64,000 nt of DNA from Bacteroides sp. CAG:530 (GTDB lineage Bacteria > Bacteroidota > Bacteroidia > Bacteroidales > Bacteroidaceae): the NCBI GenBank assembly GCA_000434735.1, contig FR881275.1:58141-122140 (forward strand). The letters run 5' to 3'. A program made the position numbers and the translations under genes. This document shows positions 28,603 to 37,737 of the stretch, in pieces. Numbering within the stretch: position 1 is the first letter of the stretch; each line of letters starts with the position of its first letter. Below the pieces are notes generated by a model. It was not told where the DNA came from. It made no database searches and worked only from the letters and a program-made list of their open reading frames with translations.

Positions 28603-30381
28603 CTATTGTTTCTTCAATGTAAATACAAATTCCAATCCACCCTTAGGGTTGTTCTTGGCGAATATAGTTCCTCCGTGAAGTAGTACAGCGTTCTTTACTA
28701 TGGCTAAGCCCAGACCTGTGCCGCCCATCTTACGAGAGCGTCCTTTATCAACACGGTAGAAACGTTCGAACAAACGGTTCAAGTGCTCAGGCGGAACTCC
28801 TACACCAGTGTCCGAGAAGCTGAAATAGTACTTCGTGTCGTCTTCGCGGAAGCATGTCAGGCGGATGGTGACGCCCGTTCCGGCATAAGCTATGGCGTTG
28901 TCTGTTAGATTACGGAAAATAGAATACAGAAGCGAGCTGTTGCCTTCTACCACCAAATTGTCGGGCAGGAGATTCTCCACTGTTATCTGTCTCTCTTCAA
29001 TTCCCATCGCCACCTCGCTGAATATGCCTTTAACCATAGTGCTTATGTTTACTGCTTCGCGTTCTTGCATCACGGGAGCTTCGTCCATACGTGTCAGTGT
29101 AGAAATGTCGCGCAGCAAATGGGTGAGGCGGTTACTTTGCGCATAACTTCTTTCAAGGAAAGTATGCATTGTCTCGGGCGGGATTTGTGGACTGTTCAGT
29201 ATGGTTTCCAGATATCCCTGTATGCTGCTCACAGGAGTCTTCAGCTCGTGGGCGATGTTCTGTGTGAGCTGTCTTTTCAATCGAGCTTGCTCTTCTTCCT
29301 GAGTTACATCGTTTATAGATATCTCGAACGAGCGGTCTTGGAATACTATGCATTCTACGGCGAATATACGTCCGTCTTTAGATATGTGCAGCGCTATTCG
29401 TTTCTCTTCTTTCGAACCCTGCTCTTCGTTTTTCTCTAAGAAGCGGACGATAGGGTTAAACTCCGGAATGGAGAAGATATCTTCTGTCAGCGTAAGGTTC
29501 TTGTCGGATATAAAGTTGGCATATTGCGTAAACAGATTGTTTACCAAGATTTCCTTCTTGTCTGCAGTGAACACACCCAGTCCCTCGTGCGAAGTCTGCA
29601 GGTGCGATATCAGTTTCTCTCGTTCTATGTAGAGAGCTTCTTTTGCTCTATGTAGGCGCTTGTAAATCTTGATGATATGCTGTGAAATTTCTCCAAGCTC
29701 ATTGTGGGGAAACGTATCGATGATGCTCATATCTATCGGCTCGTTTTTATCGGCTTTCTCCGCGAATTCTTGCAGATTGGTAATCGATTTTCCCAGTTTT
29801 CGGGTGAGTCTGTAGAAGATAATGACTAGCAGCAGACTGATGATGGCCGTGAACCACAAGTATTGCGAGTCGGTGCTGAGGTGCTGCATCAAGCTGAGGT
29901 TGTATGGCAGAGCGGAGCGTATTATTACTTGCTTCGACGGATAGTATCGTGCCGAGTAGAAATACTCTTCTCCTTCTATACTTGCCGAGTGCCGGCTGAT
30001 GGCATATCCGCTACCGTACAGTAGGGCGTCTTGTACCTCTTTGCGCGATGAGTGGTTTTCGAATGTAGAAAGCTCTTTCTGTGAGTTGTCGAACACTACC
30101 GTACCCTGCGTATTGATGAGCGTTACGCGCAGGTCGGGCATCATGTGTGTGGCTACGTACTGTCTTAGCGAATCGATGTTCTGCTCACTTTTTGTAATGA
30201 TATGATCGTATAGACGGTCGTTGTAATTCTGCAACTGTATGTTGAGCAATTCGCTTTTAAACGATTTCTCACGGTTGTATTGGAATATAACGAAGCATCC
30301 TACGAATGTAACAAACAGTAGGATTACCGACAGGAACAGCCTTTGGCTAAAAGGCAGTACCTTATATGAAAAGGTGGTCAT
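28603..30381 (-). CDS. PhoR-like membrane sensor histidine kinase
   Basis: A 592-residue kinase with two membrane segments (about 15-35 and 165-187) flanking a periplasmic sensor of about 130 residues. A HAMP-like linker (SITNLQEFAEKADKNE) and a PAS-like region (about 250-350) follow. HisKA has H378 in QNIAHELKTPVSSIQGYLE, and the ATPase has N-box NLTDNAIAYAG, DTGVGVP and GGTGLGLAIVKNAV. It is encoded 27 bp after its response regulator and belongs to the PhoR/EnvZ-like class. The stimulus is not evident. Confidence 0.93.
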   Translation of the reverse strand: MTTFSYKVLPFSQRLFLSVILLFVTFVGCFVIFQYNREKSFKSELLNIQLQNYNDRLYDHIITKSEQNIDSLRQYVATHMMPDLRVTLINTQGTVVFDNSQKELSTFENHSSRKEVQDALLYGSGYAISRHSASIEGEEYFYSARYYPSKQVIIRSALPYNLSLMQHLSTDSQYLWFTAIISLLLVIIFYRLTRKLGKSITNLQEFAEKADKNEPIDMSIIDTFPHNELGEISQHIIKIYKRLHRAKEALYIEREKLISHLQTSHEGLGVFTADKKEILVNNLFTQYANFISDKNLTLTEDIFSIPEFNPIVRFLEKNEEQGSKEEKRIALHISKDGRIFAVECIVFQDRSFEISINDVTQEEEQARLKRQLTQNIAHELKTPVSSIQGYLETILNSPQIPPETMHTFLERSYAQSNRLTHLLRDISTLTRMDEAPVMQEREAVNISTMVKGIFSEVAMGIEERQITVENLLPDNLVVEGNSSLLYSIFRNLTDNAIAYAGTGVTIRLTCFREDDTKYYFSFSDTGVGVPPEHLNRLFERFYRVDKGRSRKMGGTGLGLAIVKNAVLLHGGTIFAKNNPKGGLEFVFTLKKQ

Positions 30382-30408
30382 AGGCTAAAATCAATTAAGG
30401 TCTGTACT

Positions 30409-31095
30409 TTATTCGCACTCAAAGCAATAGCCGTAGCCTAAGCGAGTGACGATGTTCTTTCCGTATTCTCCAAGTTTTTTGCGGAGGCGAGTGATGTTTA
30501 CGTCGATGGTACGGTCTAGAACATAGGCTTCATCGTTCCACACCTTATTAAGTATGTCCTCGCGCGAGAATACACGTCCTTTGTTCTGCAAGAGCAGCAG
30601 TAAGATTTCGAATTCCTTTTTGGTAAGCGATGTCTCTACGCCATCTATGCAGGTTCTTTTCTGCGGGATGTTTATAGACAGTCCTTTATATGTCAGTTCT
30701 GTTTCACCTTTTCCCTGTGTGTTGGCGGTGCGTCGTAATACGGCCTTCACCCTCATTATTACCTCTCGCAGTGAGAAAGGTTTAGATACATAGTCGTCGG
30801 CTCCCAGGTTGAAACCTGTGAGGGTATCGTTTTCGGTGTCTTTTGCCGTGACAAAGATTATGGGTATGTTGGCGGTACTTTTGTTCTCCTTCATCATGCG
30901 GGCCATCTTAAATCCAGAGATACTTCCCATCATGACATCTAGCAGAAGCAAGTTGTATTTTGTAAGATCCAGCTTCAGGGCTTCTTCGGCCGAGTTGGCT
31001 GTATCTACAAAATAGCCTTCCATTTCAAGATTGAACTTAAGTATTTCACAGAGGTCTTCTTCGTCGTCTACTACCAAGATATGATATTCGTTCAT
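30409..31095 (-). CDS. OmpR/PhoB-family response regulator
   Basis: A 228-residue regulator. The receiver domain (1-120) has acidic residues D10-D11-E12 and phospho-acceptor D53 in LLDVMMGSISG. The winged-helix DNA-binding domain (about 132-228) has LTKKEFEILLLLLQNKGRVFSRE split across its recognition part, and VDVNITRLRKKLGEYG-like residues DRTIDVNITRLRKKLG. It is the first gene of a two-gene operon with the following kinase. The target genes are unknown. Confidence 0.94.
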   Translation of the reverse strand: MNEYHILVVDDEEDLCEILKFNLEMEGYFVDTANSAEEALKLDLTKYNLLLLDVMMGSISGFKMARMMKENKSTANIPIIFVTAKDTENDTLTGFNLGADDYVSKPFSLREVIMRVKAVLRRTANTQGKGETELTYKGLSINIPQKRTCIDGVETSLTKKEFEILLLLLQNKGRVFSREDILNKVWNDEAYVLDRTIDVNITRLRKKLGEYGKNIVTRLGYGYCFECE

Positions 31096-31193
31096 TTTGT
31101 TAATTGTTTTATTAGTTCCAACTGCAAAGATGATGCCAACGTATTTCTGTGTTGTGAAATAGATGTTACAATCTTGTTACAAACCGAATTTTA

Positions 31194-32252
31194 TTACCTT
31201 GTAGGCATTTCCGGGCGTGTTATTTCGCCTGCCAGAGAGCGACTCATTTCATTTCGTATCTCTTGCGGAGTAAGGTCGTGGCCTAACAGGAACATCAGTT
31301 TGGTAAGCACGCATTCTACCGTAGCGTCATATCCGCTTATTACTCCGGCATCGAGCAGATGAATGCCCGTTTCATAGCGAGCCATCTCCACGGTTCCGGT
31401 AGGGCACTGTGATATGTTTACGATGACGATGCCACGCTGCGTAACTTCGGTAAGCAACTTGATGAACCACGGTTTCTGCGGAGCGTTTCCAGAGCCATAA
31501 GTCTTCAGAATTACCGCTTTCAGTCCGGGTGTGCTAAGCGCGTTTCGTATAATGTTTTCTTGTATTCCGGGGAATAGTGTAAGGATTATTACGTTGGTGT
31601 CGAATGCGTAATGCGGATGCATAGGCAGTCTTGGGTCGACTCTCTTTATTCGGTCCAAGTCATATTTAATATGTATTCCGGCAGTGGCTAAAGGTGGGTA
31701 GTTAAACGACTGGAACGCATTGAAATTCTCCGCGTTAATCTTGGTTGTACGGTTTCCGCGCAGCAATTGATTCTCGAAGAAGATACAAACCTCGGGCACT
31801 ATAGCTCGGCCGTCAGGATACTGGGCTGCGGCTATTTCTATAGAAGTGATAAGATTTTCTTTTCCGTCTGTACGGAGTACACCGATGGGCAACTGGCTAC
31901 CGGTAAGTATGACCGGCTTGTCCAGATTTTCAAGCATGAAGCTCAGTGCCGAAGCGGTGTAGGCCATAGTATCGGTACCGTGCAGAATGACGAATCCGTC
32001 GAAATTGTCGTAGTTATAATGAATGATTTTTACGAGTTTGGCCCAGAGCGCAGGTTCCATGTCCGACGAGTCGATAGGGGGCGTAAACTGGTAAGAAGAG
32101 ATTCGGTAGTTAAAGCGTTTCAGTTCGGGTACATTCTCTTGAAGTTGATCGAAGTTGAATGCTTCTAAAGCTCCGGTCTCAGGGTTCTCTATCATACCGA
32201 TAGTACCTCCTGTATAGATGAGCAGTACAGAGGGATAGTTAGGCTTTATCAT
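31194..32252 (-). CDS. ansA: Type I (cytosolic) L-asparaginase
   Basis: A 352-residue asparaginase hydrolysing asparagine to aspartate. The first catalytic Thr is T14 in IYTGGTIGMI, and the second Thr-Asp pair is T93-D94 in ILHGTDTMAYTA. There is no signal peptide, which favours the low-affinity cytoplasmic type. SSDMEPALW carries the usual substrate-loop residues. It is separated from trpA by a gap that holds the second 102-bp repeat. Confidence 0.93.
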   Translation of the reverse strand: MIKPNYPSVLLIYTGGTIGMIENPETGALEAFNFDQLQENVPELKRFNYRISSYQFTPPIDSSDMEPALWAKLVKIIHYNYDNFDGFVILHGTDTMAYTASALSFMLENLDKPVILTGSQLPIGVLRTDGKENLITSIEIAAAQYPDGRAIVPEVCIFFENQLLRGNRTTKINAENFNAFQSFNYPPLATAGIHIKYDLDRIKRVDPRLPMHPHYAFDTNVIILTLFPGIQENIIRNALSTPGLKAVILKTYGSGNAPQKPWFIKLLTEVTQRGIVIVNISQCPTGTVEMARYETGIHLLDAGVISGYDATVECVLTKLMFLLGHDLTPQEIRNEMSRSLAGEITRPEMPTR

Positions 32253-32286
32253 GTCAAAATAATCACGATTGATGTTTATATTGTCA

Positions 32287-32294
32287 CAAAGATA
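32287..32294 (-). promoter_or_regulatory. Probable ansA promoter, -7 element TATCTTTG
   Basis: The minus strand reads TATCTTTG 35 bp before the asparaginase start. No -33 TTTG is found at the usual distance. Confidence 0.45.
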
Positions 32295-32358
32295 TAAAAA
32301 ATGTCTAAAATAAGGGCTGTGTAGGGGTGAAAAATAACAAAATGTTTTTGTGCCTAAA

Positions 32359-32461
32359 CAAAGTCGTCTTACTTCGACCGATACGCGCTCTCACATCGAC
32401 CGTTACGAACGCTCATATCGGTCGATACGAACGCTCACATCGACCGATATGAGACAACTTT
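32359..32461. repeat. 102-bp intergenic element with inverted ends and 22-nt units, copy 2
   Basis: It matches copy 1 (16401-16502) over the full 102 bp without gaps, 88 of 102 positions by hand count, plus the flanking C at 32359. Units begin at 32370, 32392, 32414 and (partial) 32436, with the CGGTCG variant again in the third. The end repeats are worn (10 of 13 pair: AAAGTCGTCTTAC against ATGAGACAACTTT). It lies 28 bp past the trpA stop and might end or protect the trp mRNA. Confidence 0.9.
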
Positions 32462-32489
32462 AATAAGAAAAGCAATAGATTCTTTCCGC

Positions 32490-33266
32490 TTACTGGCGTA
32501 AAGCCTCTTGCAATCGGTCTACTGCCTTTGCCGCATCACCGTTTTCTTCTTTTAGTAGTGTTACGAACTTACTGCCGATTATGCATCCTGCTGCATGCGA
32601 TGCTGCCGCTTCGTATGTCTGTCGGTTTGAGATGCCGAAACCTATCATGCGCGGGTTCTTCAGCTGCATGGCCTCTATGCGCTTAAAGTACGCTTGCTTC
32701 TGCTCGTTGAAATCTTTCTGCGCTCCGGTAATGGCGGCAGATGATACCATGTAGATAAATCCTTCGGTGTGGTTGTCTATCTCGCGGATTCGTTCTTCGC
32801 TCGTTTCGGGAGTTATCAGCATGATTACGCGTAAGTCGTATTTCTTTGCCACGGGCAGATATTCGTTCATATAGTCCTTAAACGGAAGGTCGGGGATTAT
32901 CATTCCGTCTATGCCGCATTCCTTGCAACTCTGGCAAAAGGCTTCGAATCCGTATTGCATAATAGGGTTGAGGTAGCCCATCAGGATAAGAGGCAAGTGA
33001 GTGTCTTTTCTGATGTCTTTCAGTTGCGAGAACAGTTTGCGCAGCGTCATTCCGTTGCGTAGAGCTTGTGTGGCGGCATCTTGTATTACGGGTCCGTCGG
33101 CCATCGGGTCGCTGAACGGTATACCTATCTCTATCATGTCGATTCCTTTCTGTTCAAGGATACGGATTACGTTGGCAGTGCCGTCAAGGTTGGGACTTCC
33201 GGCACAAAAGTAAAGTGATAGTATATCGTGTTTCTTCTCACTGAATAGTTGGTTTATACGGTTCAT
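32490..33266 (-). CDS. trpA: Tryptophan synthase alpha chain
   Basis: A 258-residue TIM barrel that cleaves indole-3-glycerol phosphate to indole. Catalytic E46 and D57 lie in MIEIGIPFSDPMADGP, equivalent to E49 and D60 of the Salmonella enzyme. It is the last gene of the trp operon, overlapping trpF by 4 nt. Its partner TrpB is encoded at the other end of the operon. Confidence 0.97.
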   Translation of the reverse strand: MNRINQLFSEKKHDILSLYFCAGSPNLDGTANVIRILEQKGIDMIEIGIPFSDPMADGPVIQDAATQALRNGMTLRKLFSQLKDIRKDTHLPLILMGYLNPIMQYGFEAFCQSCKECGIDGMIIPDLPFKDYMNEYLPVAKKYDLRVIMLITPETSEERIREIDNHTEGFIYMVSSAAITGAQKDFNEQKQAYFKRIEAMQLKNPRMIGFGISNRQTYEAAASHAAGCIIGSKFVTLLKEENGDAAKAVDRLQEALRQ

Positions 33267-33880
33267 AGTGGTAAGTTTTTAAATTGTTCGATAAATGATT
33301 TTAGGGCATTGGCATCTTTTTGAGCCGGAGCGGTTTCGAAGCCGCTGTTCAGGTCGATGCCTGCCCATTTGGGGTGACTGAAAGCTGCCAGAGCTGGCAG
33401 TGAGTTAGGTTTCAGTCCACCGCTTAATAAGAAAGGAGTGTTCCCTTTATATTCCGAAAGGATATCCCAGTCGAAACATTTGCCCGAACCTCCGTAGCCG
33501 GGGCATGGGGTGTCGAATAGAAAATATCGGCATGTGCCTTCGTAATCGGCGGTGCGCTTCACATCGTATGGCGTTTTGATAGAGAATGCTTTTATTACTG
33601 CGTAGCCATCGTCGGTTAGTTGTCGGCATAGCTGGGGCGATTCGTTTCCGTGCAGTTGCAGCATGTTCAGTCCAAGCGATTCGGCTTTCTGTAGAATTTC
33701 TTCACGACCGGCATTTACGAATACACCTACGCGCATGGCCCTCTGCGGCATAAAGTGCGGAACACTCTCTACGTAGCGTGGCGACCGGCTGTAGCAAATA
33801 AAGCCCATCCAGTCGGCACCGCATTGTTCCACTTCACGGATGTTATCCGCTTCTCTCATTCCGCATACCTTTATTATCAT
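33263..33880 (-). CDS. trpF: Phosphoribosylanthranilate isomerase
   Basis: A 205-residue TIM barrel catalysing the Amadori step of Trp synthesis. The catalytic Cys is C6 in IIKVCGMREADNI, and the catalytic Asp lies in GIDLNSGFE near the C-terminus; LQLHGNESP is also diagnostic. It overlaps trpC and trpA by 4 nt on each side, so translation is coupled. Confidence 0.96.
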   Translation of the reverse strand: MIIKVCGMREADNIREVEQCGADWMGFICYSRSPRYVESVPHFMPQRAMRVGVFVNAGREEILQKAESLGLNMLQLHGNESPQLCRQLTDDGYAVIKAFSIKTPYDVKRTADYEGTCRYFLFDTPCPGYGGSGKCFDWDILSEYKGNTPFLLSGGLKPNSLPALAAFSHPKWAGIDLNSGFETAPAQKDANALKSFIEQFKNLPL

Positions 33881-34674
33881 GACTCCAGTTCTTTAATGAA
33901 TGTAGACAGTGTATTTCCCGGGTTGGCAGTCTTCATGAAAGTTTCTCCTATTAAGAAACCTCTGAATCCTTCTTGCCTTAGCAGTTTCACAGTCTGCGGG
34001 TTCGATATTCCGCTTTCTGATACCTTTAGAATATCGGCTGGCAACTTCTCTGCCATGCGGAACGAGTTCTCTACGTCGGTGTGGAATGTGCCGAGGTTGC
34101 GGTTGTTTATTCCAGCCATATCAACATATTCGTTTACGTAATCCAGCTCGCCTTCATGATGCATTTCAAGCAATACCTCCAGCCCTAATTTATGAGCCTC
34201 GCATGCCAACGTGCTACATTCTTCCTTGCTCAGTGCGGCGGCTATCAGCAGTACGGCATCGGCTTGTGCTGCCTTGGCTTGCAATAGTTGGTAACGACTG
34301 ATGATGAAATCCTTACGTAATATAGGCAGTGACACTGTGGGGCGTGCCGCACGAATATCGCGCAGGCTTCCTCCGAAGAAATGCTCATCGGTAAGGATAG
34401 ACAGTGCCGAAGCTCCAGCCTGCTGATAACTTGCCGGGATGATCTTTGCGTCGGCATCTTTGTTTATCCAGTCTTTCGATGGCGAGCGGCGTTTAAACTC
34501 GGCGATGATGCCGGTAGCGGATGCGGCAAGGCTGGCTTTCATGCTATGAACTTTTGCCATGTCATCATTCTTCTCCAGTAAATCTTCCAAGAAACTTATA
34601 GGAACGTTTTGTTCTTGCGCAGCTATTTCAATTCGCTTATGCGCGATAATTTCGTCAAGAATATCCTTGCTCAT
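33877..34674 (-). CDS. trpC: Indole-3-glycerol-phosphate synthase
   Basis: A 265-residue TIM barrel closing the indole ring. The start ILDEIIAHKR, the IIAEFKRRSPSKDWI segment with catalytic Glu and Lys, LRKDFIISRYQLLQAKAAQAD, and NNRNLGTFHTD are all in place. It starts 2 bp after trpD and overlaps trpF. In enterics it is fused with TrpF; here the two are separate genes. Confidence 0.96.
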   Translation of the reverse strand: MSKDILDEIIAHKRIEIAAQEQNVPISFLEDLLEKNDDMAKVHSMKASLAASATGIIAEFKRRSPSKDWINKDADAKIIPASYQQAGASALSILTDEHFFGGSLRDIRAARPTVSLPILRKDFIISRYQLLQAKAAQADAVLLIAAALSKEECSTLACEAHKLGLEVLLEMHHEGELDYVNEYVDMAGINNRNLGTFHTDVENSFRMAEKLPADILKVSESGISNPQTVKLLRQEGFRGFLIGETFMKTANPGNTLSTFIKELES

Positions 34675-34676
34675 GA

Positions 34677-35681
34677 TTACGCCTCCTTGCTGTTTAGTTC
34701 TACAAACTGCTTAAAGGTTCTCCATGCTTTGCCGCTTTCAAGCGATTCGCGTGCTATGCTTACACATTCTTCTATCGTCTTCTGCTGGTCGCACGCTTGT
34801 ATGGCGAACGAAGCGTTAATCAATACGCACTCGGTCTGAGCCTTGGTAGCCTGGTTCTGCAGTACATTGTCGAATATGCGTGCCGCCTCTTCGGGTGTGC
34901 TGCCACCGTAAAGCTCCTCGCGCTGTGCGGTAGAGAATCCCAGATCCGACGGGTGATAGATGGTTTCGTAATTGTTGGTCATCACCTTGAAGTCATCGGT
35001 CAGCGAGATTTCGTCGTATCCGTCCAGATTGTTCACTATGGCGAACTCTATGCCCAAGCGTTGCAGGGTGTTGGTGTAAAGTCTCATTTGCTGAAGATCG
35101 GCTACACCTAAAAGCTGGCGTGCGGGGAGGCACGGATTAACCAGCGGACCAAGCAGGTTGAATACGGTGCGCACCTTTAACGCCTTACGTACAGGAGCCA
35201 CGGTTTTCATGGCAGGGTTGAAAAGCGGAGCGTGCAAATAAGCCATGTGGCACTTCTCGATAGAGTTTCTCAGATGGTTTTCATTGTTGGTGAACTTAAC
35301 ACCGTGCTGTTCCATTACATTACTTGCCCCACTTACCGAGGTTGCTCCGTAGTTACCGTGCTTGGCTACGTTATATCCGGCGCCTGCCACTATGAAACAG
35401 GCACACGTAGATATATTGAACGTATTCTTGCCGTCGCCTCCCGTACCTACTATATCTATAGGAGTATATTCCTTAAGGTCTACTGGTACACGGGTTTCCA
35501 GAAGTGCTTCTCTGAAACCTGTAAGCTCGTTTACCTTAATGCCTCTCATCTGGAATACGGTGAGCAGTGAGGCTATCTGTGCTTCGTTATATGCGCCACG
35601 GGTGATGTTGGCCATCAGTCTGTAGGCTTCTTGGTGAGTAAGCTCTTCGTGAGCGAAGAGTCTGTTCAGTATTTCTTTCAT
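34677..35681 (-). CDS. trpD: Anthranilate phosphoribosyltransferase
   Basis: A 334-residue enzyme joining anthranilate to PRPP. The PRPP-binding loop VGTGGDGKNTFNIST is near residue 80, followed by KHGNYGATSVSGASN and the anthranilate-side VRKALKVRTVFNLLGPLVNP. Length is normal and it is not fused to TrpG. It sits between trpG (41 bp) and trpC (2 bp). Confidence 0.97.
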   Translation of the reverse strand: MKEILNRLFAHEELTHQEAYRLMANITRGAYNEAQIASLLTVFQMRGIKVNELTGFREALLETRVPVDLKEYTPIDIVGTGGDGKNTFNISTCACFIVAGAGYNVAKHGNYGATSVSGASNVMEQHGVKFTNNENHLRNSIEKCHMAYLHAPLFNPAMKTVAPVRKALKVRTVFNLLGPLVNPCLPARQLLGVADLQQMRLYTNTLQRLGIEFAIVNNLDGYDEISLTDDFKVMTNNYETIYHPSDLGFSTAQREELYGGSTPEEAARIFDNVLQNQATKAQTECVLINASFAIQACDQQKTIEECVSIARESLESGKAWRTFKQFVELNSKEA

Positions 35682-35722
35682 TTTGTAGTAGCTATTTGTT
35701 GTAGTGTAGTAATGTATTGATT

Positions 35723-36298
35723 TCAGGCTTGCGCTGCGTGTTCTATCCAGTTGCGAATCATCTGCTTACCGTCGGGGGTGAGCACCGATTCCGGATGGAA
35801 CTGTATTCCTCTTACGTCGTATTTGCGGTGGCGTAGTGCCATGATGTATCCTTCTTTGCTTACAGCGGTTACTTCAAGGTCGTCGGGGAAACCGTCGTTG
35901 TCTACCACCCATGAGTGATAACGTCCTACGGGAATTTCCTTGCCAAGTCCGTTGAATATATAATCATCCGCGGTGATGTCTACAGGACTTTGTATGCCGT
36001 GGTAAACGGTAGATAGGTTGACTAACTTTCCGCCGAACACTTCGCCTATGGCTTGCTCGCCAAGGCATACGCCCAATATCGGCTTCTTTCCGGAGTACTC
36101 TTTTATAACATCGAGCAGTAGACCGGCTTCTTCGGGGATGCCCGGACCTGGCGACAATACAATCTTATCGAATGCTTCAAGGTCTTTCAGCTCAAAACAA
36201 TCGTTTCGCAGTACTGTTACATCTGCACCTAATTCTTTAAGCAGATGGCTCAAGTTGTACGTAAACGAGTCGTAATTATCTATGATGACTATTTTCAT
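35723..36298 (-). CDS. trpG: Anthranilate synthase glutamine amidotransferase component
   Basis: A 191-residue class I glutamine amidotransferase supplying ammonia to TrpE. The nucleophile is C78 in GVCLGEQAIGE, and the His-Glu pair lies in GIQFHPESVLT near residue 170. The residue after CLG is Glu where His is common; this position is variable and not catalytic. It may also serve folate synthesis, as in species that have a single such subunit. Confidence 0.95.
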   Translation of the reverse strand: MKIVIIDNYDSFTYNLSHLLKELGADVTVLRNDCFELKDLEAFDKIVLSPGPGIPEEAGLLLDVIKEYSGKKPILGVCLGEQAIGEVFGGKLVNLSTVYHGIQSPVDITADDYIFNGLGKEIPVGRYHSWVVDNDGFPDDLEVTAVSKEGYIMALRHRKYDVRGIQFHPESVLTPDGKQMIRNWIEHAAQA

Positions 36299-36318
36299 TT
36301 TTTTTCGTAGTTTTATGG

Positions 36319-37719
36319 TTAGAGCTTTTCGGCCAGTAAGATGGCTTTCTTCAGCGCTCCTAATTTATTATTAACTTCTTGCAGTTCGTTCTCTTCATTG
36401 CTGAGTGCTGTGATGCCGCCTCCTGCCTGGAACCAGAGTTCGTTGTTTCGGCTTACAAAGGTACGTATTGTAATGGCTTGATTCAAGGTTCCGTTCAGTC
36501 CGATGAATCCCACGCATCCGCCGTACGCTCCGCGGTTGTGCGGCTCTATCTCGCTGATTAATTGCATGGCTCTTACTTTAGGCGCACCGCTCAGAGTTCC
36601 GGCAGGGAATGTGTCGATGAACGAATGTATCGGGTTGGCATCGTCGTTAAGGGTTCCGCTTACACGGCTTACCAAGTGAATAACGTGGCTGTAGTACTGC
36701 GGTTCCTTGTAGAACTCCACGTGAGTATCATGGCAGTTGCGGCTCAGGTCGTTACGTGCCAAGTCAACCAGCATTACGTGCTCTGCATTCTCTTTTGGGT
36801 CGGCCAGTAGGGCGGCGGTCAACTTCTCATCTGTCTGCTTGTCTCCGCTACGTCGTGTGGTGCCGGCTATCGGGTCTATGGTAGCCTGTCGTCCCTCTAT
36901 CTTACAGTGGGTTTCGGGCGAAGAACCGAAGATGCGGAATCCGCCAAAGTCGAAGTAGAATAAATAAGGAGAGGGGTTAATGCTGCGCAGTGCACGGTAA
37001 AGCTTGAAGTCGTCGCCTTTGAATTTCTGGATGAAGCGGCGCGACAGAACTATTTGGAAAACATCGCCACGCAGACAGTGAGCTATACCTTTCCGTATGT
37101 TAGCCTTGTGCTGCTCGTCGGTAAGCGTGCTTGTGGTGTCGCCTTCGGCGGTGAAATCGTACGTAGTATAATTGCGGTCGCTGATAGCTTTTTCAATTTC
37201 GGCTATATGGCTTGGCTCTTGTCCGTCTTCCATATCTATCAGCACCATCTCGCTTTTGAAATCGTTGAATACGATGATGTATTTATAAAGAATGTAGAGA
37301 ATTTCGGGAGCGTCGTTACGGCGTTCGCGACTGTCTTTTACTGGTATGTGCTCAAAGTAGCGAACGGCGTTGAAGGTGGTATATCCGTATAGTCCGCAGT
37401 AGTTGGCGTATTCTCCTTCTACTTTAAAGTGACTCAGGAAATCGTTGATAGCGTCGTCTACCTTATATTCGTCGGATAGTGGCTTTTCTTTTTGACTTCC
37501 GTCGGGGAATACCGATGTAGCTATGCCGTGGTTTACGCTTACGCTGGCTATCGGATTCAGTCCGATGAATGAGCGGTTGTTCTCGCTGCCGTGATAGTCA
37601 GAGCTTTCCATCAATACGCTTTGCGGAAACAAGTCGCGTACTTTAAGGTAAGTCACTACCGGAGTGTATAAGTCGCCCAGCAGAACTTTATGATTCGTTT
37701 TGTATGTATATGTTTTCAT
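36319..37719 (-). CDS. trpE: Anthranilate synthase component I
   Basis: A 466-residue chorismate-using enzyme. The N-terminal region has the Trp feedback motif (SVLMESSDYHG near 37-47); the catalytic core has FQIVLSRRFIQKF, IDPIAGTTRRSGD, LVDLARNDLSRNC and FPAGTLSGAPKVRAM. The start is ATG at 37719 (MKTYTYKTNHK), resembling the trpB start; an ATG 12 bp upstream is possible. It follows trpB by 18 bp. Confidence 0.96.
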   Translation of the reverse strand: MKTYTYKTNHKVLLGDLYTPVVTYLKVRDLFPQSVLMESSDYHGSENNRSFIGLNPIASVSVNHGIATSVFPDGSQKEKPLSDEYKVDDAINDFLSHFKVEGEYANYCGLYGYTTFNAVRYFEHIPVKDSRERRNDAPEILYILYKYIIVFNDFKSEMVLIDMEDGQEPSHIAEIEKAISDRNYTTYDFTAEGDTTSTLTDEQHKANIRKGIAHCLRGDVFQIVLSRRFIQKFKGDDFKLYRALRSINPSPYLFYFDFGGFRIFGSSPETHCKIEGRQATIDPIAGTTRRSGDKQTDEKLTAALLADPKENAEHVMLVDLARNDLSRNCHDTHVEFYKEPQYYSHVIHLVSRVSGTLNDDANPIHSFIDTFPAGTLSGAPKVRAMQLISEIEPHNRGAYGGCVGFIGLNGTLNQAITIRTFVSRNNELWFQAGGGITALSNEENELQEVNNKLGALKKAILLAEKL

Positions 37720-37737
37720 TGTGGTTAGCATTTTAAG

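Noticed and set aside
35723..36298. Inactivated TrpG because of Glu after the CLG motif
   Set aside because: The nucleophilic Cys and the His-Glu pair are intact, and the residue after CLG varies among active amidotransferases.
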